The translations under genes were made by a program, and so were the position numbers. Of a DNA stretch of 64,000 nucleotides, positions 17,613 through 26,782 are shown one piece after another. The notes below the pieces were generated by a model. The model saw only the letters and a program-made list of their open reading frames with translations. It made no database searches and was not told the origin of the DNA. Within the stretch, counting starts at the first letter, position 1, and each line of letters begins with the position of its first letter. The stretch is from Aeromonas eucrenophila (lineage in GTDB: Bacteria; Pseudomonadota; Gammaproteobacteria; Enterobacterales; Aeromonadaceae): contig NZ_CDDF01000017.1 in the NCBI RefSeq assembly GCF_000819865.1, forward strand, positions 186,001 to 250,000, given 5' to 3'.

Positions 17613-18326
17613 CTACGGCGCTATCTGACCGGCGAACAGGTAACCCTCGCCGTGGACGGTGACAAACAGCTGGGGATCCCGCGGATCCTCCTCCAGCTTT
17701 CCCCTCAAGCGGCGGATCAACACGTCTATGGTGCGATCGCTCGGCCCGTCCCCGCGATGGGTCACCAGGGAGAGGATCCGCTCCCGGCTAAGCACCCGAC
17801 CCGCATGGGCGACGAACACCACCAGCACCTCGTATTCCGCCTTGGTGAGGCGCACCGGCACCCCGTCCTTGCTGAGCTGACGGCGGGGAATGTCGAAGCG
17901 CCAGGGGCCGAAGCAGACCGCATCGTCATCGGGCTCGCGCACCTCCGAAACCGGGGCCGCCAAGGAGATGCGCCACAGCAGGTTCTTGACCCGCACCAGC
18001 AATTCCCTGAGCTCAAACGGCTTGGTGACATAGTCATCGGCCCCCATCTCCAGCCCCACTATTTTGTCCACCGCATCGCTGCGGCCGGTCACCAAGATAA
18101 TGCCGACCGTGCTGCGGGCTCTGAGCTCACGGGTCAACAGCAGGCCGTCTTCCCCGGGCAGGTTGATGTCCAGCATCACCAGGGCGATGTCCTGCTCCGC
18201 CAGGGCGGCTCGCATCCCCTGTCCGTCTTCCACTGCGGTCACGGCATACCCCTCCCGCTCGAAATAGCCGGTCAGCTTCTCGCGGGTCACGACGTCATCT
18301 TCGACAACCAGAATGTGGTGGCGCAT
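17613..18326 (-). CDS. torR: Response regulator TorR
   Basis: A 237-residue OmpR-family regulator that activates the torCAD operon. The receiver domain has phospho-acceptor Asp53 (LDINLPGEDG), and the segment STVGIILVTGRSDAVDKIVGLEMGADDYVTKPFELREL is almost identical to E. coli TorR. The winged-helix DNA-binding domain begins near residue 140 (RLTKAEYEVL; SDRTIDVLIRRLRGKLE). The start at 18326 gives MRHHILVVEDD, matching E. coli MPHHIVIVEDE; a GTG at 18368 is the alternative. It is divergent from torC with 146 bp between. Confidence 0.94.
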   Translation of the reverse strand: MRHHILVVEDDVVTREKLTGYFEREGYAVTAVEDGQGMRAALAEQDIALVMLDINLPGEDGLLLTRELRARSTVGIILVTGRSDAVDKIVGLEMGADDYVTKPFELRELLVRVKNLLWRISLAAPVSEVREPDDDAVCFGPWRFDIPRRQLSKDGVPVRLTKAEYEVLVVFVAHAGRVLSRERILSLVTHRGDGPSDRTIDVLIRRLRGKLEEDPRDPQLFVTVHGEGYLFAGQIAP

Positions 18327-18360
18327 GGCAGGGCTCGCAGCAGGGAAAGAGGGGAGTATT

Positions 18361-18423
18361 CTATTCACATTTTTTCATAAATACCCCTAATTCATTAATT
18401 TTTACCGGCAACCCTGTTCACAG
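18361..18423 (+). promoter_or_regulatory. Tor-box cluster before torC
   Basis: Four decamers resembling the TorR target CTGTTCATAT lie in the torR-torC gap: CTATTCACAT (18361), TTTTTCATAA (18371), TAATTCATTA (18388) and CTGTTCACAG (18414). All keep the TTCA core, and the last keeps CTGTTCA. E. coli torC also has several such boxes, the last one overlapping the -35 region. Confidence 0.6.
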
Positions 18424-18440
18424 CCGCTCCCTATCATGGC

Positions 18441-18462
18441 TCACATCAAAAAAGCGATGTGA
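18441..18462 (+). promoter_or_regulatory. Inverted repeat in the torC leader
   Basis: TCACATC-N8-GATGTGA, a perfect 7-bp inverted repeat 10 bp before the torC start. The order of half-sites is the reverse of a CRP site. In RNA it would form a hairpin next to the ribosome binding site (GAGAG). Confidence 0.45.
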
Positions 18463-18472
18463 GAGACCTTCC

Positions 18473-19636
18473 ATGAAAAAACTGTGGCACTTCCTGCGCA
18501 CACCCAGCCGCCGCTGGTCGGTGCTGGCGCTGATCCTGGTCGGGGTCGGCGTGACCCTGGCCGGCACCGTCGGCCTGCACTACGGCTTCGAGAAGACCAG
18601 CTCCCTGGAGTTCTGCGTCTCCTGCCACTCCATGGAGAGCACCGTCTACCAAGAGTACAAGGAGTCCATCCACTACAAGAACGCCTCCGGGGTGCAGGCG
18701 GTCTGTACCGACTGCCACCAGCCCAAGGACTTCGTCGGCAAGGTGGCCCGCAAGATGGAGGCCGCCAACGACCTCTATCAGGAGTACATAGGCCACAGCA
18801 TCGACACCCAGGAGAAGTTTGAGGACAGGCGCCTGCACCTGGCAGAGAAGGTGTGGGCCCGCATGAGCAGCCAGAACTCCAAGACCTGCAAGTCCTGCCA
18901 CAGCTACGACAACATGGATCACGCCAAGCAGTCCCCCGCCGCCGCCCTGGCCATGCAGGACGCCGCCGCCAAGAACATGAACTGCATCGAGTGTCACAAG
19001 GGCATAGCCCACGAGCTGCCGAACATGGCCGGCGGCTTCCGTGCCACCTTCGCCAGCCTCAAGGAGGCCGCACAGGAGGCTCCCGCCGCCGAGACCCTCT
19101 ACACCCTGGCCGAGAAAGATCTCTACGCCAGCGAGCAGGGCACCGAGGCCGTCGGCAAGCTGCTGCCCGCCTCCCGCATCCAGGTGCTGGCCCGCAGCGG
19201 CGATCGCCTGCAGGTGGTCGTTGAGGGCTGGCGCGAGCGGGACGGCAAGGGCCGGGTGCTGAGCGAATACATGGGCAAGCGGGTGTTCGTGGCCACCTTG
19301 CGCGACGAGCTCAAGGCCGGCGAGCAGGTGCTCAAGCAAGAGATGGATGAAGCCACCCAGATCCCCTGGGAGCAGGTCCGGGTCCAGGCCTGGGTCGATG
19401 GCAAGGGGCTCGAGTCCTCGCTGCAGCCCATCTGGGACTATGCCGGCGAGATGTACAAGTCCACCTGCAACTCCTGCCACGCGGCGCCAAATCCGGCGCA
19501 CTTCACCGCCAACGGCTGGATCTCCGGGCTCAAGGCGATGTCCGCCTACTACCGCCTGAGCAAGGAAGAGGAGCGCACCCTGCTCAAATACCTGCAGAAC
19601 CACGCCGCCGATACCGGCGGTCAGGGTAGCCACTAA
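18473..19636 (+). CDS. torC: Pentahaem c-type cytochrome TorC
   Basis: A 387-residue membrane-anchored cytochrome of the NapC/NirT family that takes electrons from menaquinol and passes them to TorA. One N-terminal transmembrane helix (about 19-38, VLALILVGVGVTLAGTVGL) is followed by four haem sites: CVSCH, CTDCH, CKSCH and CIECH. A C-terminal domain has the fifth site CNSCH near residue 345, which marks TorC and also takes part in signalling to TorS in E. coli. It is the first gene of torCAD, 23 bp before torA. Confidence 0.96.
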   Translation: MKKLWHFLRTPSRRWSVLALILVGVGVTLAGTVGLHYGFEKTSSLEFCVSCHSMESTVYQEYKESIHYKNASGVQAVCTDCHQPKDFVGKVARKMEAANDLYQEYIGHSIDTQEKFEDRRLHLAEKVWARMSSQNSKTCKSCHSYDNMDHAKQSPAAALAMQDAAAKNMNCIECHKGIAHELPNMAGGFRATFASLKEAAQEAPAAETLYTLAEKDLYASEQGTEAVGKLLPASRIQVLARSGDRLQVVVEGWRERDGKGRVLSEYMGKRVFVATLRDELKAGEQVLKQEMDEATQIPWEQVRVQAWVDGKGLESSLQPIWDYAGEMYKSTCNSCHAAPNPAHFTANGWISGLKAMSAYYRLSKEEERTLLKYLQNHAADTGGQGSH

Positions 19637-19659
19637 GGATTCGTAAGAGGAATAACATC

Positions 19660-22152
19660 ATGATCAATATTTCCCGCCGTGGTTTCCTGGGTGGCCTGCT
19701 GGCCAGCGGCGCCAGCGCCCTGATCGGCCCCTCCCTGCTCGGCCGCGCCGTCATGGCCGCCGAGTCCGGTGACAAACTGGTGCAATCGGGCTCCCACTGG
19801 GGCGCCTTCCGCGCCCGGGTGGTGGATGGCCGCTGGGTCGAGACCCTGCCGTTCGAGCACGACAAGCACCCGACCGAGATGCTCAAGGGGCTGGCCGAGG
19901 TGGTCTACAACCCCTCCCGCATCCGCTACCCCATGGTGCGCCTGGACTGGCGGCGCAAGGGCCACCAGTCCGACACCCGCGAGCGCGGCCAGAACCGCTT
20001 CGTGCGGGTGAGCTGGTCCCAGGCCCTGGACTTCTTCTATCACGAGCTGGAGCGGGTGCAGAAGACCCATGGCCCGAGCGCACTCTATGCGGGCCACTCC
20101 GGCTGGCAGTCGGTGGGCAAGCTGCACTCCGCCGGTGCCATGCTGGGCCGCGCCATGAACCTGCATGGCACCTATCTCGCCAAGGCCGGCGACTACTCCA
20201 CCGGCGCCGCCCAGGTGATCCTGCCCCACGTGGCGGGGGCCATGGAGGTGTATGAGCAGCAGACCTCCTGGCCCCTGCTGCTGGAGCACAGCAAGACCAT
20301 CGTCATCTGGGGTTCGGACCCCATCAAGAACCTGCAGGTGGGCTGGCTGGTGCCGGATCACAGCGTCTACGACTATTGGGCACAGCTCAAAGAGAAGGTG
20401 GCCAAGGGGGAGATCCGGGTCATCAGCGTCGATCCGGTCAAGTCCAAGACCCAGAAGTACCTGGGCTGCGAGCAGGTCACCCTCAATCCGCAGACCGACG
20501 TGCCGCTGATGCTGGGTATCGCCCACACCCTCTACAGCGAGAAGCTGCACGACGCCAAGTTCCTGAAGAACTACACCACCGGCTTTGACAAGTTCCTGCC
20601 CTACCTGCTGGGCGAGAGCGACGGCCAGGTGAAGGGCGCCGACTGGGCGGCCAAGCTGTGTGGCGTGCCCGCCGACACCATCCGCGAGCTGGCCCGCACC
20701 ATGGCCAGCGGCCGCACCCAGCTCATCGGCGGCTGGTGTGTGCAACGCATGCACCACGGCGAGCAGTACGCCTGGATGCTGGTGGTCGTGGCCTCCATGC
20801 TGGGTCAGATCGGTCTGCCCGGCGGCGGCTATGGCTTTGGCTGGCACTACAACGGCGCCGGCACCCTCACCAGCACGGGCCCCATCATGTCCGGGTTCAG
20901 CTCCGTCATCCCCGGGGTCAAGCCGATCCACGACGGCGACTGGAAGGGCTACTCCAAGTTCATCCCGGTGGCCCGCTTCGTGGACTGCATCCTCAATCCG
21001 GGCAAGACCATCGCCTTCAACGGCCAGACCATTACCTATCCAGAGATGAAGATGGCGGTGTTCTGCGGCAACAACCCCTTCCACCACCAGCAGGATCGCA
21101 ACAAGATGGTGGCGGCCTGGCGCAAGCTGGAAACCGTGGTGAGCGTGGATCACCAGTGGACCGCGAGCTGCCGCTTCGCCGACATAGTGCTGCCGGCCAC
21201 GACCACCTACGAGCGGGACGACATAGAGCAGTGGGGCTCCCACTCCAACGCCGGCATCCTGGCCATGCGCAAGGTGGTGGAGCCGCTGTTCGAGGCTCGC
21301 GATGACTACGACATCTTCGCCGATCTCTGCCGCCGCTTCGGTCGCGAGGCCGAGTTCACCGGCGGCAAGAGCAAGCTGGAGTGGATCCAGAGCATCTATG
21401 ACGACGCCCGCCTGCAGGGCCGTGGCATCGGCATCCGCCTGCCCCGCTTCAGCCAGTTCTGGCAGGGTGAAGGCTTCGTCACCTTCCCCGCCGGCCAGCC
21501 CTGGGTGCGTCACGAGTCGTTCCGCCAGGAGCCGGATCTGGAGCCGCTGGGCACCCCGTCCGGCCTCATCGAGATCTTCTCCCAGACCATAGCGAACTAC
21601 GGCTATGCGGACTGCCCCGGCCACCCGGTCTGGATCGAGCCGTTCGAGCGCTCCCACGGCGGCCCGGGCAGCCAGCAGTACCCGCTGCACCTGCAGTCCT
21701 GCCACCCGGACAAGCGGCTGCACAGCCAGCTCTGCTCCTCTGATGCCTATCGCGCCACTTACACTGTGCAGGGCCGGGAGCCTGTCTACATGAGCCCCCA
21801 GGACGCCAAGGCACGGGGCCTCAAGGACGGGGATCTGGTGCGGGTGTTCAACGGCCGCGGTCAGGTGCTGGCGGGACTGGTGGTCTCCGATGACTATGCT
21901 CCCGGCGTGGTGCGCATCCAGGAGGGCGCCTGGTACGGCCCGCTGGAAGGGGGCAAGGTCGGTACCCTCTGTACCTATGGCGACCCCAACGTGCTGACCG
22001 CGGACATCGGCTCCTCCAGCCTGGCCCAGGCCACCACGGCCCACACCACGCTGGTGGAGATCGAGAAATTCCAGGGCCAGGCACCGGCGGTCACCGCCTT
22101 TGGCGTGCCGGAGTCGGCGGTCGGCATCGACCCCATGTTCCCGGCACTGTGA
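19660..22152 (+). CDS. torA: Trimethylamine-N-oxide reductase (molybdoenzyme)
   Basis: An 830-residue periplasmic terminal reductase of the DMSO reductase family with a bis-molybdopterin guanine dinucleotide cofactor. It reduces TMAO to trimethylamine in anaerobic respiration. The Tat signal SRRGFLGGLLASGA is followed by cleavage near AVMAA. The catalytic serine motif AGDYSTGAAQVILPH, the segments WGSDPIKN, QRMHHGEQYAWM and GSDxYRATYTVQ-like VSDDYAPG near the end agree with TorA. Length is close to E. coli TorA (848). The ribosome binding site is AGAGGAAT. Confidence 0.96.
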   Translation: MINISRRGFLGGLLASGASALIGPSLLGRAVMAAESGDKLVQSGSHWGAFRARVVDGRWVETLPFEHDKHPTEMLKGLAEVVYNPSRIRYPMVRLDWRRKGHQSDTRERGQNRFVRVSWSQALDFFYHELERVQKTHGPSALYAGHSGWQSVGKLHSAGAMLGRAMNLHGTYLAKAGDYSTGAAQVILPHVAGAMEVYEQQTSWPLLLEHSKTIVIWGSDPIKNLQVGWLVPDHSVYDYWAQLKEKVAKGEIRVISVDPVKSKTQKYLGCEQVTLNPQTDVPLMLGIAHTLYSEKLHDAKFLKNYTTGFDKFLPYLLGESDGQVKGADWAAKLCGVPADTIRELARTMASGRTQLIGGWCVQRMHHGEQYAWMLVVVASMLGQIGLPGGGYGFGWHYNGAGTLTSTGPIMSGFSSVIPGVKPIHDGDWKGYSKFIPVARFVDCILNPGKTIAFNGQTITYPEMKMAVFCGNNPFHHQQDRNKMVAAWRKLETVVSVDHQWTASCRFADIVLPATTTYERDDIEQWGSHSNAGILAMRKVVEPLFEARDDYDIFADLCRRFGREAEFTGGKSKLEWIQSIYDDARLQGRGIGIRLPRFSQFWQGEGFVTFPAGQPWVRHESFRQEPDLEPLGTPSGLIEIFSQTIANYGYADCPGHPVWIEPFERSHGGPGSQQYPLHLQSCHPDKRLHSQLCSSDAYRATYTVQGREPVYMSPQDAKARGLKDGDLVRVFNGRGQVLAGLVVSDDYAPGVVRIQEGAWYGPLEGGKVGTLCTYGDPNVLTADIGSSSLAQATTAHTTLVEIEKFQGQAPAVTAFGVPESAVGIDPMFPAL

Positions 22153-22205
22153 GCGGGGTCGGCCAAAACCGCCCCTTGAGTTTCCTTTATTTTTAAAGTC
22201 GTTAG

Positions 22206-22232
22206 AATCGGGGGCCATCCAGGCTCCCGATT
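22206..22232 (+). promoter_or_regulatory. Hairpin between torA and torD
   Basis: AATCGGGGGCC / GGCTCCCGATT stem with an ATCCA loop in the 98-bp torA-torD gap, without a T run. It may stabilise the upstream mRNA or lower torD expression relative to torA. Confidence 0.5.
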
Positions 22233-22250
22233 GTCATCCACGGAGGAAAA

Positions 22251-22919
22251 ATGCAGGAATTTATGGCTACCAGCGAACGCAGGGCCGAACTTTACTGGTG
22301 GTTTTCCACCCTGTTTGCCGCCGAGCTCAGCGACGCCCAGATCGCCGAGTATGACAGCTACGATGTGCGCAGCTTCCTCAAAAGCCTCTCCACGCTGGAT
22401 CCCATGCGTGACGCCGTGGCCGAGCTCAACGACGCCATCGCTCGCCTGCTGGTGCGCCCGGATCGCCAGCTGGAGCTGGCCGCCGACTTCGCCGGTCTGT
22501 TCCTGGTCGATCCCAAGCAGGGCGCCCTGCCTTACGAATCCCTCTATCGGGGAGAAGCCAAGCTGCTGATGCAGGCCCCCATGGCCGAGATGCAAGCACG
22601 TCTCAAGCGCCTCGGCATCGATGTGAGCGACAAATTCAAGGAGCCCGCCGATCACCTGGCCATCGAGCTGGATCTGATGGGCAACCTCATCATCCGCGCC
22701 GCCGAGGCCACCACCGCGGATGAGCGGGCGCAGTGGCTGCAGGAGCAGGAAGAGTTGCTGCACCACCACCTGCTCGGCTGGTTCGAACGCTTCGAGCAGG
22801 CCTGCCGCAAGGCAGACCCGTTCGGATTCTACGGCGCCAGCGCCCGCCTGCTGGGGGTCTTCCTGCACATGGATGCAAACTACCTCAGCCTGGTCAAACC
22901 GGCGCAAGCCGCCGACTGA
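22251..22919 (+). CDS. torD: TorA-specific chaperone TorD
   Basis: A 222-residue all-helical cytoplasmic chaperone of the TorD/DmsD family. It binds the TorA signal peptide and core, and helps molybdenum cofactor insertion before Tat export. Recognisable parts are [19 protein letters not shown] at the N-terminus, [17 protein letters not shown] (the conserved E.x.DHL.xEL motif) and [33 protein letters not shown] strong GGAGG lies six bases before the start. It is followed after 4 bp by a series of overlapping mini-ORFs. Confidence 0.94.
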   Translation: MQEFMATSERRAELYWWFSTLFAAELSDAQIAEYDSYDVRSFLKSLSTLDPMRDAVAELNDAIARLLVRPDRQLELAADFAGLFLVDPKQGALPYESLYRGEAKLLMQAPMAEMQARLKRLGIDVSDKFKEPADHLAIELDLMGNLIIRAAEATTADERAQWLQEQEELLHHHLLGWFERFEQACRKADPFGFYGASARLLGVFLHMDANYLSLVKPAQAAD

Positions 22920-22923
22920 TCCG

Positions 22924-23011
22924 ATGAAAACGGCCCTGCTGTTTATCAACCGCCAGCTGTCGATGCCATGAAGACAGCCTTGCAGCTCATCACTTGTCGG
23001 CTGTCGATGCC
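22924..23011 (+). repeat. Two extra 44-bp tandem copies of the start of the next gene
   Basis: Units begin at 22924, 22968 and 23012 with a period of exactly 44 bp; the third is the real gene start. Units 1 and 2 are about 75% identical. Each extra unit encodes a 15-residue peptide (MKTALLFINRQLSMP and MKTALQLITCRLSMP) whose TGA overlaps the ATG of the next unit (ATGA). The chain torD, mini-ORF 1, mini-ORF 2, membrane gene could be read by ribosomes re-starting at each overlap; no good ribosome binding site is seen at the third start. Confidence 0.85.
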
Positions 23012-23380
23012 ATGAAGACAGCCCTGTTATTGATCGCCTGCTGGCTGCTCAGCTTTATTCCGATGGAACAGGGCCTGCTCCCCTTGGCGGCCCTGTTGTT
23101 CAACCCGGACAGGGAACTCTACGGTGCAGCCCAGCTCACCGGTTTTGCCGGCATCTTGCTCACCCTCTACCTCGCCAACCTCGGGGTGGAGGTGGTGCTG
23201 CGTCGCCGCTTCCAGATTGCCGGCATGCTGGCCCTGCTGGTGGCCTGGATCGACTTCATCCACAGCAGTGGCAGCGATGCCCACTGGTTGCCGCTGATGG
23301 CCTTCGCCCTGCCTTTTCTCGGGCTGGCCATGCTGGTGCTGGTGCGCGGCCTGCAGGCCTTCGGTCGCCAGAAAGGCTGA
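23012..23380 (+). CDS. Small inner-membrane protein linked to the tor operon
   Basis: A 122-residue protein, not recognised. Four likely transmembrane helices: about 3-22 (ALLLIACWLLSFIP), 37-60 (LTGFAGILLTLYLANLGVEVVL), 65-83 and 90-112 (LPLMAFALPFLGLAMLVLV). It has no cysteine pairs or haem sites. The start at 23012 is chosen because the residues MKTALLLIAC begin the first helix and because ATGA overlap with the upstream mini-ORF suggests coupling to torD. A quinone- or electron-transfer role is possible from position only. Confidence 0.7.
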   Translation: MKTALLLIACWLLSFIPMEQGLLPLAALLFNPDRELYGAAQLTGFAGILLTLYLANLGVEVVLRRRFQIAGMLALLVAWIDFIHSSGSDAHWLPLMAFALPFLGLAMLVLVRGLQAFGRQKG

Positions 23381-23447
23381 CCCCCTTCATCCCGATCTCG
23401 CGCCACTCTCGGCTAGTTCCCCCCTTATAGTTCACCGCCATGGCATG

Positions 23448-23472
23448 AAAAAGGGAGCCTATGGCTCCCTCT
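23448..23472 (+). terminator. Terminator of the tor operon
   Basis: GGGAGCC-TAT-GGCTCCC stem preceded by A5 and followed by TCTC; the T tract is poor. It lies 70 bp past the membrane-protein gene. Confidence 0.6.
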
Positions 23473-23606
23473 CACTCGTTACCTGCCCTGCCCCCATCCG
23501 CTGCCACCATTCCCCTCGTCGCTATCCAAAAGTCTAATTGCCCTCGGGCACCAAAGGTATAAGTTGTTACTCAAACATTACAGAAATGTATTCACAGGAG
23601 TGAGAG

Positions 23607-25553
23607 ATGAGCGAGCACAAGGTCTACCCGGTCAAGGCCCACATCGGCAACGGCGCCCTGCTGGACAAGGAAGGTTATGAGGCCATGTACCAGGCATCGG
23701 TACAGGATCCGGACGCCTTCTGGGGTGAGCAAGGCAAGATCCTCGACTGGATGAAGCCCTACACCAAGGTCAAGAACACCTCCTACGATCCGGGCCACGT
23801 CTCCATCAAGTGGTATGAAGACGGCCTGCTCAACGTCTCCGCCAACTGCCTGGATCGCCATCTGCAAGAGCGCGGCGACAAGGTCGCCATCATCTGGGAA
23901 GGGGACAACCCCGCCGAGGATCGCAAGCTGACCTATCGCGAGCTACATACCGAGGTGTGCAAGTTTGCCAACGTGCTCAAGGCACAAGGGGTCAAGCGCG
24001 GCGACATGGTCTGCCTCTACATGCCCATGGTGCCGGAAGCCGCCGTCGCCATGCTGGCCTGTACCCGCATCGGCGCCGTCCACAGCATCGTCTTCGGCGG
24101 TTTCTCGCCGGAGGCCCTGGCCGGCCGCATCATCGACTCGGGCTCCTCGGTCGTTATCACCGCCGATGAAGGGCTGCGCGGCGGTCGCCCCATCCCCCTC
24201 AAGAAGAACGTGGACGAAGCGCTCACCAACCCACAGACCCGTGTCAGCAAGGTGATAGTGCTCCAGCGTACCGGTGGCAAGGTCGCCTGGCACAGCCATC
24301 GCGACATCTGGTGGCACGACGCCGTCACCGCCGCCAGCCCGGACTGCCCGGCCGAGGCCATGGGCGCCGAGGATCCGCTGTTCGTGCTCTACACCTCCGG
24401 CTCCACTGGCAAGCCCAAGGGTGTGCTGCACACCACAGGCGGCTACCTGGTCTATGCCGCCCTCACCTTCAAGTACGTGTTCGACTACCACGAGGAGGAC
24501 ATCTACTGGTGTACCGCCGACGTGGGTTGGGTCACCGGCCACTCCTATCTGGTCTACGGGCCGCTCGCCAACGGTGCCACCACCTTGATGTTCGAAGGGG
24601 TGCCGAACTACCCGGCCACCAACCGCATGAGCCAGGTGGTGGACAAACACCAGGTCAGCATCCTCTACACGGCGCCGACCGCGATCCGCGCCCTGATGGC
24701 CAAGGGCCGCGACGCCATCGAAGGCACCTCCCGTGCGAGTCTGCGCATAATGGGCTCAGTGGGTGAACCCATCAACCCGGAAGCCTGGGAGTGGTACTAC
24801 CGCACCATAGGGGACGAGCGCTGCCCCATCGTCGACACCTGGTGGCAAACCGAGACCGGCGGCATCCTCATCAGCCCGCTGCCCGGCGTGACCGCGCTTA
24901 AACCGGGCTCGGCCACCCGCCCCTTCTTCGGCGTGCAACCGGCCCTGGTAGACAACCTGGGTGAGCCTCTGGAAGGCGCCACCGAGGGCAACCTAGTGAT
25001 CACCGACTCCTGGCCTGGCCAGATGCGCACCGTGTTCGGTGATCACGAGCGCTTCGAGCAGACCTACTTCTCCACCTTCCCCGGCCGCTACTTCACCGGC
25101 GACGGTGCCCGTCGCGACCAGGACGGTGACTACTGGATCACCGGTCGCGTCGATGATGTACTGAACGTCTCCGGCCATCGCATGGGTACCGCCGAGATTG
25201 AATCGGCCCTGGTGGCCCATCCGAAAATCGCCGAGGCGGCGGTGGTCGGGGTGCCCCACGAGATCAAGGGTCAGGGCATCTACGCCTATGTCACCCTGAT
25301 CGCCGGGGAAGAGCCGAGCCGCGAGCTGCACAAAGAGGTGAAGGAGTGGGTGCGCAAGGAGATAGGTGCCATCGCCACGCCGGACGTGATCCACTGGGCC
25401 GAGGGGCTGCCCAAGACCCGCTCCGGCAAGATCATGCGCCGTATCCTTCGCAAGATCGCCACCGGTGAGACCGACAGCCTGGGGGACATCTCCACCCTGG
25501 CGGATCCGGGTGTCGTGGACAAGCTTATCCGCGAGAAGTCAGAGGCGGCTTGA
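23607..25553 (+). CDS. acs: Acetyl-CoA synthetase
   Basis: A 648-residue cytoplasmic AMP-forming ligase that activates acetate to acetyl-CoA through acetyl-AMP. Family landmarks: [37 protein letters not shown], the P-loop [68 protein letters not shown]. The C-terminal [11 protein letters not shown] has a lysine near residue 608 that is acetylated in known Acs enzymes to switch the enzyme off. GGAG lies close before the start. Single transcription unit with a hairpin after it. Confidence 0.97.
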   Translation: MSEHKVYPVKAHIGNGALLDKEGYEAMYQASVQDPDAFWGEQGKILDWMKPYTKVKNTSYDPGHVSIKWYEDGLLNVSANCLDRHLQERGDKVAIIWEGDNPAEDRKLTYRELHTEVCKFANVLKAQGVKRGDMVCLYMPMVPEAAVAMLACTRIGAVHSIVFGGFSPEALAGRIIDSGSSVVITADEGLRGGRPIPLKKNVDEALTNPQTRVSKVIVLQRTGGKVAWHSHRDIWWHDAVTAASPDCPAEAMGAEDPLFVLYTSGSTGKPKGVLHTTGGYLVYAALTFKYVFDYHEEDIYWCTADVGWVTGHSYLVYGPLANGATTLMFEGVPNYPATNRMSQVVDKHQVSILYTAPTAIRALMAKGRDAIEGTSRASLRIMGSVGEPINPEAWEWYYRTIGDERCPIVDTWWQTETGGILISPLPGVTALKPGSATRPFFGVQPALVDNLGEPLEGATEGNLVITDSWPGQMRTVFGDHERFEQTYFSTFPGRYFTGDGARRDQDGDYWITGRVDDVLNVSGHRMGTAEIESALVAHPKIAEAAVVGVPHEIKGQGIYAYVTLIAGEEPSRELHKEVKEWVRKEIGAIATPDVIHWAEGLPKTRSGKIMRRILRKIATGETDSLGDISTLADPGVVDKLIREKSEAA

Positions 25554-25571
25554 TCCTCGTCTCGACTCCCC

Positions 25572-25598
25572 ACAAAGCCGGCCTTGCGCCGGCTTTGT
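25572..25598 (+). terminator. Terminator of acs
   Basis: ACAAAGCCGGC / GCCGGCTTTGT perfect 11-bp stem with CTTGC loop, 18 bp after the acs stop; the following T tract is interrupted (CGTCTTCG). Confidence 0.65.
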
Positions 25599-25816
25599 CG
25601 TCTTCGTCGTCGGCGTTTCAGCCATCGGCCTAAAAAGCTCAATAAACGACCAGATGTAGAGATTAGACCAGTAAAATGCTGCTAATTTTCACGAAATCAA
25701 TATAATTGCGAAATCTGTGTGCTAGGGCACACCGAATTGCGCAGAAAATGGCTAGATTTCTGGTAGTCCACAGATAGCTGATAGATAGCAGCATTATCAT
25801 CGAGGATGCACTCAAT

Positions 25817-26266
25817 ATGTCGCAACATCACCGAATCCTCCTGCTCAACGGTCCCAACCTGAATCTGCTGGGCAAGCGGGAGCCGGGAATCTACGGCAGC
25901 AAGACGCTCGATGAGATCGTCGCCGATCTGCAGCAAAGTGCCAGCGAACTTGGCGCCACCCTGGAACACCTGCAATCCAACGCCGAACATGAGTTGGTCG
26001 GCCGCATTCATCAGGCCATGGGCCAGGTGGATTTTATCATCATCAATCCGGCCGCCTTCACCCACACCAGCGTCGCCCTGCGCGATGCGCTGCTGGGCGT
26101 GGCCATCCCCTTCATCGAGGTTCACCTGTCAAACGTTCATGCCAGGGAGCCCTTCCGTCATCACTCCTATCTGTCTGATGTCGCCAAGGGGGTGATCTGT
26201 GGGCTGGGTGCCGATGGCTACCAATTCGCTTTAACCGCAGCCGTGCATCAATTGCGCGCGGCTTGA
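25817..26266 (+). CDS. aroQ: 3-dehydroquinate dehydratase, type II
   Basis: A 149-residue dodecameric type II dehydroquinase of the shikimate pathway, converting 3-dehydroquinate to 3-dehydroshikimate. Motifs: [20 protein letters not shown] with the catalytic tyrosine at 26, [19 protein letters not shown], and [20 protein letters not shown] with the catalytic histidine. It lies 36 bp before accB on the same strand, a common arrangement in gammaproteobacteria. Confidence 0.96.
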   Translation: MSQHHRILLLNGPNLNLLGKREPGIYGSKTLDEIVADLQQSASELGATLEHLQSNAEHELVGRIHQAMGQVDFIIINPAAFTHTSVALRDALLGVAIPFIEVHLSNVHAREPFRHHSYLSDVAKGVICGLGADGYQFALTAAVHQLRAA

Positions 26267-26302
26267 TAATCACTGATCAGATAAAGAAGAAAGAGAATGC
26301 TA

Positions 26303-26767
26303 ATGGATATCCGCAAAATCAAGAAGCTGATTGAACTGGTTGAAGAGTCCGGCATCGCCGAGCTGGAAATCTCCGAAGGGGAAGAGTCCGTTCGCATCAG
26401 CCGCAATTTCTCCGGCCAGGTTAGCGTTGCACCGCAGATGATGATGCAGCAGGCTCCGGTTCAGCAGGTTACCGCCCCGGTTGCCGGTGCTGCCCCTGCC
26501 GCCGCTCCTGCCGCTGCCGACACCACCCCGAGCGGCCATCTGATGCGCTCCCCCATGGTCGGCTCCTTCTACCGCTCCTCCAGCCCGGAAGCCAAGGCCT
26601 TCGTGGAAGTCGGTCAGCACGTCAATGTCGGCGATACCCTGTGCATCGTCGAAGCCATGAAAATGATGAACCAAATCGAGTCTGACAAGGCCGGTGTGAT
26701 CAAAGCGATCCTGGTTGAAAATGGTCAGGCCGTCGAATTCGACGAGCCGCTGTTCATCATCGAATAA
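26303..26767 (+). CDS. accB: Biotin carboxyl carrier protein of acetyl-CoA carboxylase
   Basis: A 154-residue subunit that carries CO2 on biotin between the carboxylase and transferase parts of acetyl-CoA carboxylase, the first committed step of fatty-acid synthesis. The N-terminal helical part ([23 protein letters not shown]) is followed by a Pro/Ala-rich flexible linker (about 45-75) and the biotinyl domain with Lys120 in EAMKMMNQ. The start at 26303 matches E. coli; an ATG two codons earlier is possible. 15 bp separate it from accC. Confidence 0.97.
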   Translation: MDIRKIKKLIELVEESGIAELEISEGEESVRISRNFSGQVSVAPQMMMQQAPVQQVTAPVAGAAPAAAPAAADTTPSGHLMRSPMVGSFYRSSSPEAKAFVEVGQHVNVGDTLCIVEAMKMMNQIESDKAGVIKAILVENGQAVEFDEPLFIIE

Positions 26768-26782
26768 GGGAAAACGCCACCC

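Noticed and set aside
18441-18462. CRP site before torC
   Set aside because: The half-sites TCACA and TGTGA are in the wrong order for CRP; a hairpin or another operator is more likely.
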